Below are positions 18,794 through 28,422 of a stretch of DNA of 64,000 nt, one piece after another. The DNA comes from Marinilactibacillus piezotolerans (GTDB lineage: Bacteria > Bacillota > Bacilli > Lactobacillales > Carnobacteriaceae_A): positions 186,001 to 250,000 of the forward strand of contig NZ_FWDP01000004.1 of assembly GCF_900169305.1 (NCBI RefSeq), read 5' to 3'. The position numbers were made by a program, and so were the translations under genes. Position 1 is the stretch's first letter. Each line of letters opens with the position of its first letter. Under the pieces are notes generated by a model. It had not been told where the DNA came from. It was given only the letters and a program-made list of their open reading frames with translations, and ran no database searches.

Positions 18794-18823
18794 AGAGTAT
18801 AGGTCTAATTAGACCTATACTCT
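18794..18823 (+). repeat. Perfect 30-nt palindrome between ntpK and ntpE
   Basis: AGAGTATAGGTCTAA is followed directly by its exact reverse complement. Only TTTC follows, so it is a weak terminator at best. It lies in the longest internal gap of the operon (91 nt), immediately downstream of the c-ring gene. Confidence 0.85.
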
Positions 18824-18859
18824 TTCGGAAAAGAAGCACTACTACTAAGGAGGCTAAGT

Positions 18860-19441
18860 ATGGCAGATTTGAAACTGTTGACTGAACGTGTCGTTGAGAA
18901 AGAAAAAGCAGCGATTCGTCAGCGTGTAGAAGAAGCGCGAAAAGATGCTGAAGATGAAATTCAAGCAGCTCGTGCAAAAGAAGAGCAAGACAAAGTTGCT
19001 CGCAAACAGGCGATTGATGCTGATGTTCAACACCAGTATACGATCCGCAAAAACACATTAGACATTCAAAAAAGAAATAACGTGCTGGCTGCAAAACAAG
19101 CTGTCCTTTCTAAAGTACTGGAAGATGCAAAAACAGCACTAGATCACATCAGCGAAGCGAAATTTAAAACATTTGCTGCAAATGTACTAGAGCAGTTCAA
19201 GACAGAAGAACAGGTAGAAGTTGTTCTTGGCTCAAAAACTGCTGGGATGCTTGATCAAGCATGGCTTGACCAAGTTACTGGAACTGAGTTGCAGGCAACA
19301 CTTTCTAATGATGTTGTTCAAGACGAAGCAGGATTGCTCGTACAAAAAGGTGGAATTGAGTATAACTTCATGTTCGATGCATTAACAGAAGATGCAAGAG
19401 CTGAACTATTACCGATCATCACAAAAGAATTGTTTGATTAA
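18860..19441 (+). CDS. ntpE: V-type ATPase subunit E (peripheral stalk)
   Basis: This 193-residue protein has an N-terminal coiled coil of about 100 residues (RQRVEEARKDAEDEIQAARA) and a mixed alpha/beta C-terminal domain (VVLGSK, GLLVQKGGIEYNFMFDALTED). Together with NtpF it makes the stator stalk. AAGGAGG precedes the ATG. Its stop overlaps the ribosome site of ntpC. Confidence 0.92.
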   Translation: MADLKLLTERVVEKEKAAIRQRVEEARKDAEDEIQAARAKEEQDKVARKQAIDADVQHQYTIRKNTLDIQKRNNVLAAKQAVLSKVLEDAKTALDHISEAKFKTFAANVLEQFKTEEQVEVVLGSKTAGMLDQAWLDQVTGTELQATLSNDVVQDEAGLLVQKGGIEYNFMFDALTEDARAELLPIITKELFD

Positions 19442-19454
19442 GGAGGAGAAAAAT

Positions 19455-20456
19455 TTGAAAGATACCGCTTATGGTTCAAGCAATGTACTCATTCGTGTGT
19501 ATGAAAATAACCTCCTGAATCGGGGACATTATGACCGTATGCTGGCGGCTGATTCATTTGAAGATGCTGTAAACGTGCTGCGTGAGACCCCATATAGAAA
19601 TGATGTTGATCGAATAAAAGAGGATAAGAATTACGATACGATGCTGATGAATGAATTGCATCAGACGTTCGATGAGTTGTTCAACATTTCTCCGAACAAA
19701 GCGCTGATCGAATTATTCGGGTTGCGTTATGCCTATCATAATCTCAAAGTACTATTCAAAGAAGAATTCACAGACCAAGATATGGATCATTTATTTATTC
19801 CGATTGGTCGCTATGATATTGCTGATTTGAGACAAGCCGTGAGAACAGGGGCATCTGATGTTCTTCCAGAACCCTATCTGGATAGTATTCACGAAGTACA
19901 AGAAGATTATGATCAGTACCATAACCCCCAAGCAGTAGATATTATTTTAGATCGTCGCTTTTTCACCCATATGCGTATACTTGCAGACGAAACTGGAGAA
20001 CAGGGTATACCAGAAATGGTTGAAACGTTTATCGATTACCAGAATTTATCTACTTTGACTCGTGCAATGAGACAGAATAGAACACGAAACTTCTTGAAGA
20101 CCATTCTATCCAGTTCAGGGTCTATTCCTAAAGAAGAATTAGTAGAAATTGCGAATAAGGATATGAGTACAGCTGCCAATATTCTTGGCAACACAAAGTA
20201 TAAATCTATTATTGAAGCTTCTATTGATCCTGAAACTAATGAGCTATCACCTGTAAGATTAGACTTTGCAACAGACAATGCCTACATGGAAATGATGCGA
20301 AACGCTAAATTAGCTGCTTTCGGACCGCTTCCGATCGTAGCCTTCATTTATGCAAAGGAAACAGAAGTGAAAAATCTGCGTCTCATTCTTTCTGGTAAAG
20401 AAAACGGTGTTTCTGCCGACGGTATCAGAGAAAGGATGCGATTAAATTATGCCTAG
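19455..20456 (+). CDS. ntpC: V-type ATPase subunit C (d-type, rotor cap)
   Basis: This 333-residue helical protein couples the central shaft to the K ring. The reading frame is open upstream to 19392, inside ntpE, but AAGGAGGAG at 19440-19448 directs initiation at a TTG at 19455, giving the expected length and an N-terminus of KDTAYGSSNVLIRVYE. Typical family stretches are LRYAYHNLKVLFKE, ILDRRFFTHM and PLPIVAFIYAKETEVKNLRLIL. It overlaps ntpG by 8 bp. Confidence 0.93.
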   Translation: MKDTAYGSSNVLIRVYENNLLNRGHYDRMLAADSFEDAVNVLRETPYRNDVDRIKEDKNYDTMLMNELHQTFDELFNISPNKALIELFGLRYAYHNLKVLFKEEFTDQDMDHLFIPIGRYDIADLRQAVRTGASDVLPEPYLDSIHEVQEDYDQYHNPQAVDIILDRRFFTHMRILADETGEQGIPEMVETFIDYQNLSTLTRAMRQNRTRNFLKTILSSSGSIPKEELVEIANKDMSTAANILGNTKYKSIIEASIDPETNELSPVRLDFATDNAYMEMMRNAKLAAFGPLPIVAFIYAKETEVKNLRLILSGKENGVSADGIRERMRLNYA

Positions 20457-20760
20457 TAAAATTGGTGTTGTAGGAGATAGAGAATCTGTGCTAGCGTTCA
20501 GAATGCTCGGTTTTGATGTTCATTTTGCTACTGAAGCAAATGAAACAAGACGAATTGTAGATCAATTAGCCAGTGAAGATTACGGCGTTGTCTATTTAAC
20601 TGAGCAATTGGCTGAACTAGTCCCAGATACGATAAGACGATATGATGCGAAGTTGACACCTGCCATCATTTTGATCCCGAATCATGCTGGTTCACGCGGC
20701 ATTGGGAAGAAACGTGTCCAAGAGAATGTCGAAAAAGCAGTGGGTCAAAATATTCTATAG
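20449..20760 (+). CDS. ntpG: V-type ATPase subunit F (NtpG, central shaft)
   Basis: This 103-residue alpha/beta protein starts with KIGVVGDRESVLAFRMLGFDV, the usual F-subunit opening, and ends with a GSRGIGKKRVQENVEKAVG helix. With NtpD it forms the rotating central axle. The start overlaps the ntpC stop and it ends 12 nt before ntpA. Confidence 0.94.
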   Translation: MPSKIGVVGDRESVLAFRMLGFDVHFATEANETRRIVDQLASEDYGVVYLTEQLAELVPDTIRRYDAKLTPAIILIPNHAGSRGIGKKRVQENVEKAVGQNIL

Positions 20761-20772
20761 GAGGGTACGAAT

Positions 20773-22557
20773 TTGAGTAATGGAACAATTATAAGTGTTT
20801 CCGGACCGTTAGTTACAGCAAGCGGTATGGAAGCAGCAAATATACAAGATATTTGCCGTGTCGGTGAATTAGGACTGATCGGTGAAATTATTGAGATGCG
20901 TGGAGACATCGCATCCATTCAGGTTTATGAAGAAACATCTATGATTGGACCTGGTGAAAAAGTAGAAACAACAGGAGAACCATTATCTGTTGAGCTGGCA
21001 CCAGGAATGATTGCGCAAATGTTTGACGGAATTCAACGTCCGCTAGATGAATTTATGGATAAAACACAAAGCAACTTCCTGGAACGCGGGATGGAAATCA
21101 AACCATTGAACCGTGATAAAGAATGGGAATTTACTGCTTCCGTAGAAGCTGGAACAGAAGTCTCAGCTGGAGATGTTGTTGGGGTAGTACCTGAAACAAG
21201 TGTTTTAGAACATAGAATTATGGTGCCTAACGGTATCAGCGGTAAAATCAAATCCATCAACAGTGGAACATTTAAAGTAACGGATCCATTATATGTGATT
21301 GAAACAGAAGATGGAGACAGAGAATTTACAATGATGCAAAAATGGCCGGTTAGACGCGGTCGTCCGATTCAACGCAAATTGAACCCAGCAGAACCGCTGA
21401 TTACTGGACAACGTGTAATTGATACACTGTTCCCAGTTGCAAAAGGTGGAGCTGCAGCTGTACCTGGCCCATTTGGAGCAGGTAAAACGGTTGTTCAACA
21501 CCAAATCGCTAAATGGGCAGATGTAGATTTAGTTGTCTATGTAGGCTGCGGCGAACGCGGAAATGAAATGACAGACGTAATCAATGAGTTCCCAGAATTG
21601 ATTGATCCAAACACAGGTAAGTCTATCATGGAACGTACCGTATTGATTGCCAATACTTCGAACATGCCGGTTGCGGCTCGTGAGGCGTCTATTTATACAG
21701 GAATCACCATTGCGGAATACTTCCGCGACATGGGTTACTCTGTAGCAATCATGGCAGATTCAACTTCTCGTTGGGCTGAAGCACTTCGTGAAATGTCAGG
21801 TCGTCTAGAAGAAATGCCGGGGGATGAAGGTTACCCAGCATATCTAGGAAGTCGTCTTGCTGAGTATTATGAAAGAGCGGGTAAAGTCGTTGCACTTGGA
21901 TCTCAAGGACGCGAAGGAAGCATCACTGCTATTGGAGCGGTTTCTCCTCCAGGGGGAGATACTTCTGAACCGGTTACTCAAAACACATTACGTGTTGCAA
22001 AAGTATACTGGGGACTAGACTCTTCACTAGCACAAAGACGTCACTTCCCATCTATCAACTGGTTAAGTTCGTATTCATTGTATTCAAATGATATGAACAA
22101 TTTTGTTGGAGAAAAACTGAATGTTGACTGGGATAGAAAAGTTACACGCGTTAAAGCGTTGCTTCAAGATGAGTCTGAATTACAAGAAATTGTACGTTTA
22201 GTTGGGGTGGAGTCTCTTTCTGAACGCGACAGATTAAAACTAGTCATTGCTAGAATGATCCGTGAAGACTTCTTGCAGCAAAATGCGTTCGATGATATCG
22301 ACACGTATACTTCTCGTGAAAAACAATACGAAATGATCGAAACAATTTTGGACTTTGAAGATAAAGGGATTCGTGCAATGGACCTAGGTGCCTATTATGA
22401 TGAAATTATCGATGGTACAGATAACGTCCGTGAAAGAATCGGTCGTATGAAGTTCATTCACGAAGACGATATTGAACGTTTCGCTGAAATTCGTAAAGAG
22501 ACAGAAGACACAATGCAAAAAGTCATTGAAAAAGGCGGTGTAGAATCTGATGCTTAA
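20773..22557 (+). CDS. ntpA: V-type ATPase catalytic subunit A
   Basis: This 594-residue subunit hydrolyses ATP. The P-loop GPFGAGKT lies at residues 232-239, followed by [15 protein letters not shown] and the Walker B region [18 protein letters not shown]. The extra non-homologous region, absent from F-type beta subunits, occupies about residues 110-200. The start is TTG behind AGGAGGG. It overlaps ntpB by 8 bp. Confidence 0.98.
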   Translation: MSNGTIISVSGPLVTASGMEAANIQDICRVGELGLIGEIIEMRGDIASIQVYEETSMIGPGEKVETTGEPLSVELAPGMIAQMFDGIQRPLDEFMDKTQSNFLERGMEIKPLNRDKEWEFTASVEAGTEVSAGDVVGVVPETSVLEHRIMVPNGISGKIKSINSGTFKVTDPLYVIETEDGDREFTMMQKWPVRRGRPIQRKLNPAEPLITGQRVIDTLFPVAKGGAAAVPGPFGAGKTVVQHQIAKWADVDLVVYVGCGERGNEMTDVINEFPELIDPNTGKSIMERTVLIANTSNMPVAAREASIYTGITIAEYFRDMGYSVAIMADSTSRWAEALREMSGRLEEMPGDEGYPAYLGSRLAEYYERAGKVVALGSQGREGSITAIGAVSPPGGDTSEPVTQNTLRVAKVYWGLDSSLAQRRHFPSINWLSSYSLYSNDMNNFVGEKLNVDWDRKVTRVKALLQDESELQEIVRLVGVESLSERDRLKLVIARMIREDFLQQNAFDDIDTYTSREKQYEMIETILDFEDKGIRAMDLGAYYDEIIDGTDNVRERIGRMKFIHEDDIERFAEIRKETEDTMQKVIEKGGVESDA

Positions 22558-23926
22558 GGAATATAAAACAGTTTCCGAAATAGTAGGTCCTTTGATGACT
22601 GTTGAAGGTGTTGCCGGCGTTAAATACGATGAGCTTGTGGATATTGAACTGCAAGATGGATCTAGAAGACGTGGTCAAGTACTGGAGATCGATGGCGATA
22701 AAGCAGTCGTCCAGTTATTCGAAGGGTCAACTGGGATCAACTTGAAAGACACAAAAGTACGATTTTTAGGAAAACCACTTTCATTAAACGTATCTGAAGA
22801 CATGATCGGAAGAACGTTTGATGGAATGGGTCGCGTCAATGATGGCGGACCTGAATTAATCCCAGAAAAAAGTTTAGACATTAATGGGATTGCGATCAAC
22901 CCGATTGCTCGTAATTATCCTGATGAATTTATCCAAACAGGTATTTCAACAATCGACCACTTGAACACATTGGTTCGTGGTCAAAAACTTCCAGTGTTTT
23001 CAGCATCTGGTTTGCCGCATAAAGAACTTGCTGCGCAGATTGCCAGACAAGCGAGTGTAACAAACTCTGATGAAAAATTCGCGGTTGTCTTTGCGGCAAT
23101 CGGGATTACTTTCGAAGAAGCTGAATTCTTCATGGAAGACTTTAAGAAAACCGGGGCAATCGACCGTTCTGTGTTATTTATTAACTTGGCGAATGACCCT
23201 GCAATCGAACGTATTGCGACTCCTCGTATGGCTTTGACAGCTGCCGAATATTTAGCATTTGAAAAAGACATGCACGTTTTGGTTATCACGACTGACATGA
23301 CAAACTATGCTGAAGCGCTGCGTGAAATTTCTGCAGCGAGACGTGAAGTTCCTGGTCGTCGTGGATATCCTGGTTACCTTTATACTAACCTGGCTACATT
23401 ATATGAGCGTGCTGGTCGTTTGGAAGGGTCAAACGGTTCTGTAACACAGATTCCGATCCTGACAATGCCGGAAGAAGATATTACTCATCCGATTCCCGAT
23501 TTAACTGGGTACATCACTGAAGGACAAATTATCCTTTCTCGTGACTTGTACAACCAAGGATATCAACCGCCGATCGATGTATTGCCATCTCTTTCACGTC
23601 TGAAAGATAAAGGGACTGGTGAAGGTAAAACGCGTGAAGACCATGCACCTACTATGAACCAGATCTTCTCCGCTTATGCCCAAGGGAAAGAAGCGAAAGA
23701 GTTGTCAGCCGTTTTAGGTGAATCAGCTCTATCAGAGAGTGACCGCAAATATGTTGAGTTCACTGACAAATTCGAAAAAGAATATGTCAATCAAGGAAAC
23801 TATACAAATCGTACGATTCAAGAAACACTTGATCTAGGCTGGGACTTGTTGAAAGTTCTGCCTCGTGCTGAATTGAAACGTATTAAAGATGATATGCTGG
23901 ACAAATATTTACCAAAAGGAGAGTGA
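22550..23926 (+). CDS. ntpB: V-type ATPase regulatory subunit B
   Basis: This 458-residue non-catalytic partner of NtpA lacks an intact P-loop: the region reads [14 protein letters not shown]. Hallmarks are [44 protein letters not shown] and the C-terminal KYLPKGE. It alternates with NtpA in the A3B3 head. The start overlaps ntpA. Confidence 0.98.
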   Translation: MLKEYKTVSEIVGPLMTVEGVAGVKYDELVDIELQDGSRRRGQVLEIDGDKAVVQLFEGSTGINLKDTKVRFLGKPLSLNVSEDMIGRTFDGMGRVNDGGPELIPEKSLDINGIAINPIARNYPDEFIQTGISTIDHLNTLVRGQKLPVFSASGLPHKELAAQIARQASVTNSDEKFAVVFAAIGITFEEAEFFMEDFKKTGAIDRSVLFINLANDPAIERIATPRMALTAAEYLAFEKDMHVLVITTDMTNYAEALREISAARREVPGRRGYPGYLYTNLATLYERAGRLEGSNGSVTQIPILTMPEEDITHPIPDLTGYITEGQIILSRDLYNQGYQPPIDVLPSLSRLKDKGTGEGKTREDHAPTMNQIFSAYAQGKEAKELSAVLGESALSESDRKYVEFTDKFEKEYVNQGNYTNRTIQETLDLGWDLLKVLPRAELKRIKDDMLDKYLPKGE

Positions 23927-23931
23927 GGTAA

Positions 23932-24561
23932 ATGGCTAAATTAAATGTCAACCCCACTCGAATGGAACTAGCGAACCTTAAAGACCGCTTGTCTCTAGCT
24001 TCTAGAGGTCATAAACTTCTTAAAGATAAGCAAGATGAATTGATGAGACGTTTCATCACTTTGATCCGTCAAAACAATGAACTGCGCATCGAAGTAGAAG
24101 GGAAACTAGAAAAAGCAATGCAGTCCTTCGCTATGGCAAAATCACTGTTGCATGAGAACTTCATTGAAGAACTCATGGCAGTGCCGAGCCAAAGTGTTAG
24201 TTTGAATATTGATCAAAAAAACGTTATGAGTGTTCGGGTACCTCAAATGCATTTTCAGTATGATGACGATGCGAATGATCCTGAAGACCTAAGCTATGGT
24301 TATCTGAATTCAAACGGTGAGCTGGATTTGACATTTCGATATCTGATCGAAGTGATGCCAGATATGCTGGAACTAGCTGAAATCGAAAAAACTTGTCAAT
24401 TAATGGCAGATGAAATCGAGAAAACGAGACGTCGTGTTAATGCACTTGAGTATATGACGATCCCTCAGTTAGAAGAAACAATCTACTTCATCCAGATGAA
24501 ACTGGATGAATCGGAACGTGCTTCTATCACTCGACTGATGAAAGTCAAAGACATGGGTTAA
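23932..24561 (+). CDS. ntpD: V-type ATPase subunit D (central shaft)
   Basis: This 209-residue, mostly coiled-coil protein starts [33 protein letters not shown], the conserved D-subunit opening (quoted region about residues 5-37). It ends with [18 protein letters not shown], also typical. It rotates inside the A3B3 head. It starts 5 nt after ntpB. E. hirae has ntpH and ntpJ after ntpD; here a terminator follows instead. Confidence 0.96.
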   Translation: MAKLNVNPTRMELANLKDRLSLASRGHKLLKDKQDELMRRFITLIRQNNELRIEVEGKLEKAMQSFAMAKSLLHENFIEELMAVPSQSVSLNIDQKNVMSVRVPQMHFQYDDDANDPEDLSYGYLNSNGELDLTFRYLIEVMPDMLELAEIEKTCQLMADEIEKTRRRVNALEYMTIPQLEETIYFIQMKLDESERASITRLMKVKDMG

Positions 24562-24565
24562 TGTA

Positions 24566-24604
24566 TAAAGTATTGGTATCCCTCGAGGGTATCAATGCTT
24601 TTTT
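24566..24604 (+). terminator. Terminator of the V-ATPase operon
   Basis: A stem of about 13 bp starting AGTATTGGTATCC pairs with GGGTATCAATGCT, with some G-U pairs, followed by six T residues. Confidence 0.85.
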
Positions 24605-24657
24605 GCTTTATACTTAAACAAAACGGAATAGTGATTTTAAAGGATAAGTAATTTTAG

Positions 24658-24686
24658 TTGTCGATAACGCTAGTGACGAGTACTAT
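24658..24686 (+). promoter_or_regulatory. Promoter of the patatin-like gene
   Basis: TTGTCG and TACTAT are separated by 17 nt, 43 nt before the start. Confidence 0.6.
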
Positions 24687-24729
24687 GAAACTAAAAGAAA
24701 ACAATTAGGCGAGCAGGGGGAAAAAACAA

Positions 24730-26094
24730 TTGTCTAAAGATTTTTTCAATCAAGTAAAAAACTCAAAATGTGCTTTAGTACTAGGCGGTGGAGGTGCAAG
24801 AGGCTCTTTTGAAATTGGAGTCTGGAAAGCTTTGAATGAATTAGGTGTACAACCGGAAATCATCGTCGGGACCTCTGTTGGAGCTCTGAATGGTGCACTC
24901 ATGCTTCAGGGAAACGTAGAAGAAGCTGAAAAGATGTGGAAAGAAATTGAAGGAAACAATATTCTCGAATATGAATTTCCATTGAGTATAAATAGCTTCA
25001 AAGAATATCAACGTACATTAGGCGGATTCTTTATAAAAGCGATTGGATCAAAAGGTTTGAATTCTGAACCTTTAAAACAACTGATCAATCAGTATATTCC
25101 TGATGAACAGCAGATTCGTTCCGCACCTACCATTTTTGGACTATCTGTAACAAATGGAGAAACAAACGATATTGAATATTTCTTTCTTGAAGATATCCCA
25201 GAAAATCACCTAGAAGATTTTCTGATGGCCAGTGCTTCACTCTATCCTGCGATGCAAAAAACAGTTATTAACGGAACCGCCTATATGGATGGGGGTTACC
25301 GTAATCGGATTCCTTATGATATGGCTCTGCAGAAAAATCCAGATCATTTAATTATAGTGGATATAAACGGACCAGGCTTGTTTAGTGTGAATCATAGCGT
25401 AGATACCGTTCCTGCTCTATGGATCAATACAGAATGGTCGCTGGGAGATCTGCTTTTTTTCCATAAAAAAAGAACTTCTTTAAATATAACGTTAGGTTAT
25501 TTAGAAACAATGAAGTTATCTGAGCATTATAAGGGATTCTTGTATACATTTCAGACCGATTCGCTCTCTCTATTTCATCAGAGCTTCTACGGGACTCTAA
25601 GAAAGCTGATAACCGGCAGGATACTTCTGCCTCTGACTGACTGGTTGCTGAAAGAAGATTACCAGTTGACGATAATCAGCGATCTGTCCAAACGCTGGAA
25701 ACAAGAAGTTACCAAAGATACACTGCCACTAGCATTGATGGAGTTGGCTGGCAAGTGCTTTAGAATATTGCCGGAAAAAGTGTATACTACAGAGTCTTTT
25801 CAGTCAGAGTTACTTCTTAGGGAAGAGAAACTAAGGGCAAAAGGGTCGTTTGAGTTATTTGAAGAATTGTCTCCTGATTTTCATTTGAGCGGTTCTGAAT
25901 GGATCGAACGGTTTAAAGAAAAGATTCCTTTTATTTCAAATCGCCATATGATATTGCTGATTCTGGATGCAATGGAACATCCTGATAATGAACTGACTAA
26001 GATGATCGCAAAATGGATTATACCTTTCAAACCTTTTCCTTACACTATTGCCGTTTATCTATGGCTTTTAAAGAAAAAAACAGTAAAGAACTAA
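24730..26094 (+). CDS. Patatin-like phospholipase / acyl hydrolase
   Basis: This 454-residue protein has a patatin domain in its first ~200 residues: the glycine-rich oxyanion loop LVLGGGGARG, the nucleophile elbow GTSVG (Ser49) and the catalytic Asp187 in MDGGYRN. The Ser-Asp dyad is complete, so an active lipid acyl hydrolase is likely. The remaining 250 residues are poorly conserved and I do not recognise them. There is no signal peptide. The start is TTG with a modest CAGGGGG site. It has its own promoter after the V-ATPase terminator. Confidence 0.87.
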   Translation: MSKDFFNQVKNSKCALVLGGGGARGSFEIGVWKALNELGVQPEIIVGTSVGALNGALMLQGNVEEAEKMWKEIEGNNILEYEFPLSINSFKEYQRTLGGFFIKAIGSKGLNSEPLKQLINQYIPDEQQIRSAPTIFGLSVTNGETNDIEYFFLEDIPENHLEDFLMASASLYPAMQKTVINGTAYMDGGYRNRIPYDMALQKNPDHLIIVDINGPGLFSVNHSVDTVPALWINTEWSLGDLLFFHKKRTSLNITLGYLETMKLSEHYKGFLYTFQTDSLSLFHQSFYGTLRKLITGRILLPLTDWLLKEDYQLTIISDLSKRWKQEVTKDTLPLALMELAGKCFRILPEKVYTTESFQSELLLREEKLRAKGSFELFEELSPDFHLSGSEWIERFKEKIPFISNRHMILLILDAMEHPDNELTKMIAKWIIPFKPFPYTIAVYLWLLKKKTVKN

Positions 26095-26110
26095 AAATAA
26101 CTAAAAAAAA

Positions 26111-26805
<695 letters not shown>

Positions 26806-26806
26806 G

Positions 26807-27019
26807 ATGTTATTATACCCTTCACAAGATAAATTATTAGAAAAAATCGATTCAAAATATTCTTTAGTCATTTTAGCAGCTAAGCGAGCTAAAGAAATGC
26901 AGGATAGTCAAAACGCTGAATTGCTGGATCACTATGTATCTTCTAAAAATGTTGGTAAAGCATTGGAAGAGATTGAAACAGGCGATATCGTTTTAGACCC
27001 AGATAGTCTTCAAAAATAA
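26807..27019 (+). CDS. rpoZ: RNA polymerase omega subunit
   Basis: This 70-residue protein helps assemble RNA polymerase by wrapping the beta' C-terminus. [17 protein letters not shown] is the conserved omega core, and [11 protein letters not shown] follows. A GGAGATGGAG site overlaps the end of gmk. A large terminator hairpin follows, so coaBC is probably transcribed separately or by readthrough. Confidence 0.95.
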   Translation: MLLYPSQDKLLEKIDSKYSLVILAAKRAKEMQDSQNAELLDHYVSSKNVGKALEEIETGDIVLDPDSLQK

Positions 27020-27040
27020 TTAAATACAAGTGCATTTGTC

Positions 27041-27104
27041 ACCTCTGCGGGTAATCCATAGCTGTTCAAGTTGTTGAACACTACTGATTAGCAGAGGTTT
27101 TTTT
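27041..27104 (+). terminator. Large terminator hairpin after rpoZ
   Basis: ACCTCTGC (27041-27048) pairs with GCAGAGGT (27091-27098) over a 42-nt insert that holds a second hairpin, GTTCAA/TTGAAC. Seven T residues end it. Confidence 0.75.
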
Positions 27105-27212
27105 ATGAAACCGATAGGTCGATTAATAATCAGAAAGTCTAGTTCAATGATCCAAAGACAAAGGAAGAGATTCTTGGTAAAATAAGAAAAAGAAATGAAT
27201 CGAGGGAAGAGT

Positions 27213-28409
27213 ATGTTCAAAGATAAAAAAATCGCCTTCTATGTGACCGGAGGTATTGCTGTTTATAAATCGATCCAGTTAATGAGAGACTTGATTAAAC
27301 TGGGTGCAGAAGTTAAAGTCGCCATGACACCAGCGGCTGCTGAGTTTGTTGCCCCGCTGACTTTTCAAGTCTTGAGCAAGAATGCTGTTCACATGGATAC
27401 TTTTTCTGAAGAACTTCCTCAGTATGTTCAGCATATTCATCTGGCTGACTGGGCTGATTTGAACATCGTAGCACCAGCAACGGCCAATACAGTCGCCAAG
27501 CTGGCTCATGGATTTGCTGATAACTTTGTGACTTCTGCTCTACTAGCAACCACTTCGCCGCTTTTTGTTGTTCCTGCTATGAATGAGCATATGTATGAAC
27601 ATCCCGCCACACAAGAAAATCTTCAGATTTTGCAGAATCGCGGAGCATATATTATGGAACCGGAAACGGGATTTCTGGCAGAGGGATATAGCGGAAAAGG
27701 CCGGTTTCCTGAATCAGCTGCTATCATTGAAGCATTAGAAAGCTTTCTGATCGATCTTGATGAACAGCTGCCATTAAAAGGCAAATCGATTCTCATAACA
27801 GCAGGCGGAACGAAGGAACGGATAGACCCTGTAAGATATATTTCCAACGATTCTTCGGGTAAAATGGGGCATGCTTTGGCAGAAGCAGCATGCAGACAAG
27901 GGGCTGAGGTGACCTTGATTACCGCAAGCAGCTTGCCAGTGCATAAGAAAATCAGAACAATTTCCATTGATTCAGCAGCTGCCTTATATAAAGAAGTTGA
28001 TCAGCGATTTGATCAGACTGACGCATTGATTATGGCAGCAGCCGTTTCTGACTATGCACCCGCTCATCAAGCAGACCATAAAATGAAAAAACAAGATCAG
28101 CTGACAATCGAGTTAAAAAAGAATCGGGATATCTTAAAAGCGATGGGCAAAAAAAAGGCTCATCAGATTCTGATAGGATTTGCAGCGGAAACAGAGCACA
28201 TTGAACAGTATGCACTAAAAAAATTAAAAGAAAAAAATCTGGATATGATCGTAGCAAATGACGTGGGGCAATCTGACAGAGGATTCAACACGGATCAAAA
28301 TGAAGTAACGATCTATTTTAGAGCAGAAGAACCTGCGACGATCTTACTGACGGATAAAACAAAAGTAGCTGAAAAAATCGTACAATTGCTGATTCAACAG
28401 ATGGAATGA
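27213..28409 (+). CDS. coaBC: Bifunctional phosphopantothenoylcysteine decarboxylase / phosphopantothenate-cysteine ligase
   Basis: This protein carries out two steps of coenzyme A synthesis. The N-terminal flavin domain (CoaC, residues 1-190) has GGIAVYKS, the catalytic His in IHLADWADL and APATANTVAK. The C-terminal ligase (CoaB) has ITAGGTKERIDPVRYISND, the SSGKMG motif and KKNRDIL. An ATG at 27195 is in frame, but GAGGGAAGAG lies just before the ATG at 27213, giving 398 aa. Confidence 0.96.
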   Translation: MFKDKKIAFYVTGGIAVYKSIQLMRDLIKLGAEVKVAMTPAAAEFVAPLTFQVLSKNAVHMDTFSEELPQYVQHIHLADWADLNIVAPATANTVAKLAHGFADNFVTSALLATTSPLFVVPAMNEHMYEHPATQENLQILQNRGAYIMEPETGFLAEGYSGKGRFPESAAIIEALESFLIDLDEQLPLKGKSILITAGGTKERIDPVRYISNDSSGKMGHALAEAACRQGAEVTLITASSLPVHKKIRTISIDSAAALYKEVDQRFDQTDALIMAAAVSDYAPAHQADHKMKKQDQLTIELKKNRDILKAMGKKKAHQILIGFAAETEHIEQYALKKLKEKNLDMIVANDVGQSDRGFNTDQNEVTIYFRAEEPATILLTDKTKVAEKIVQLLIQQME

Positions 28410-28422
28410 AAGGAAGACCGTA

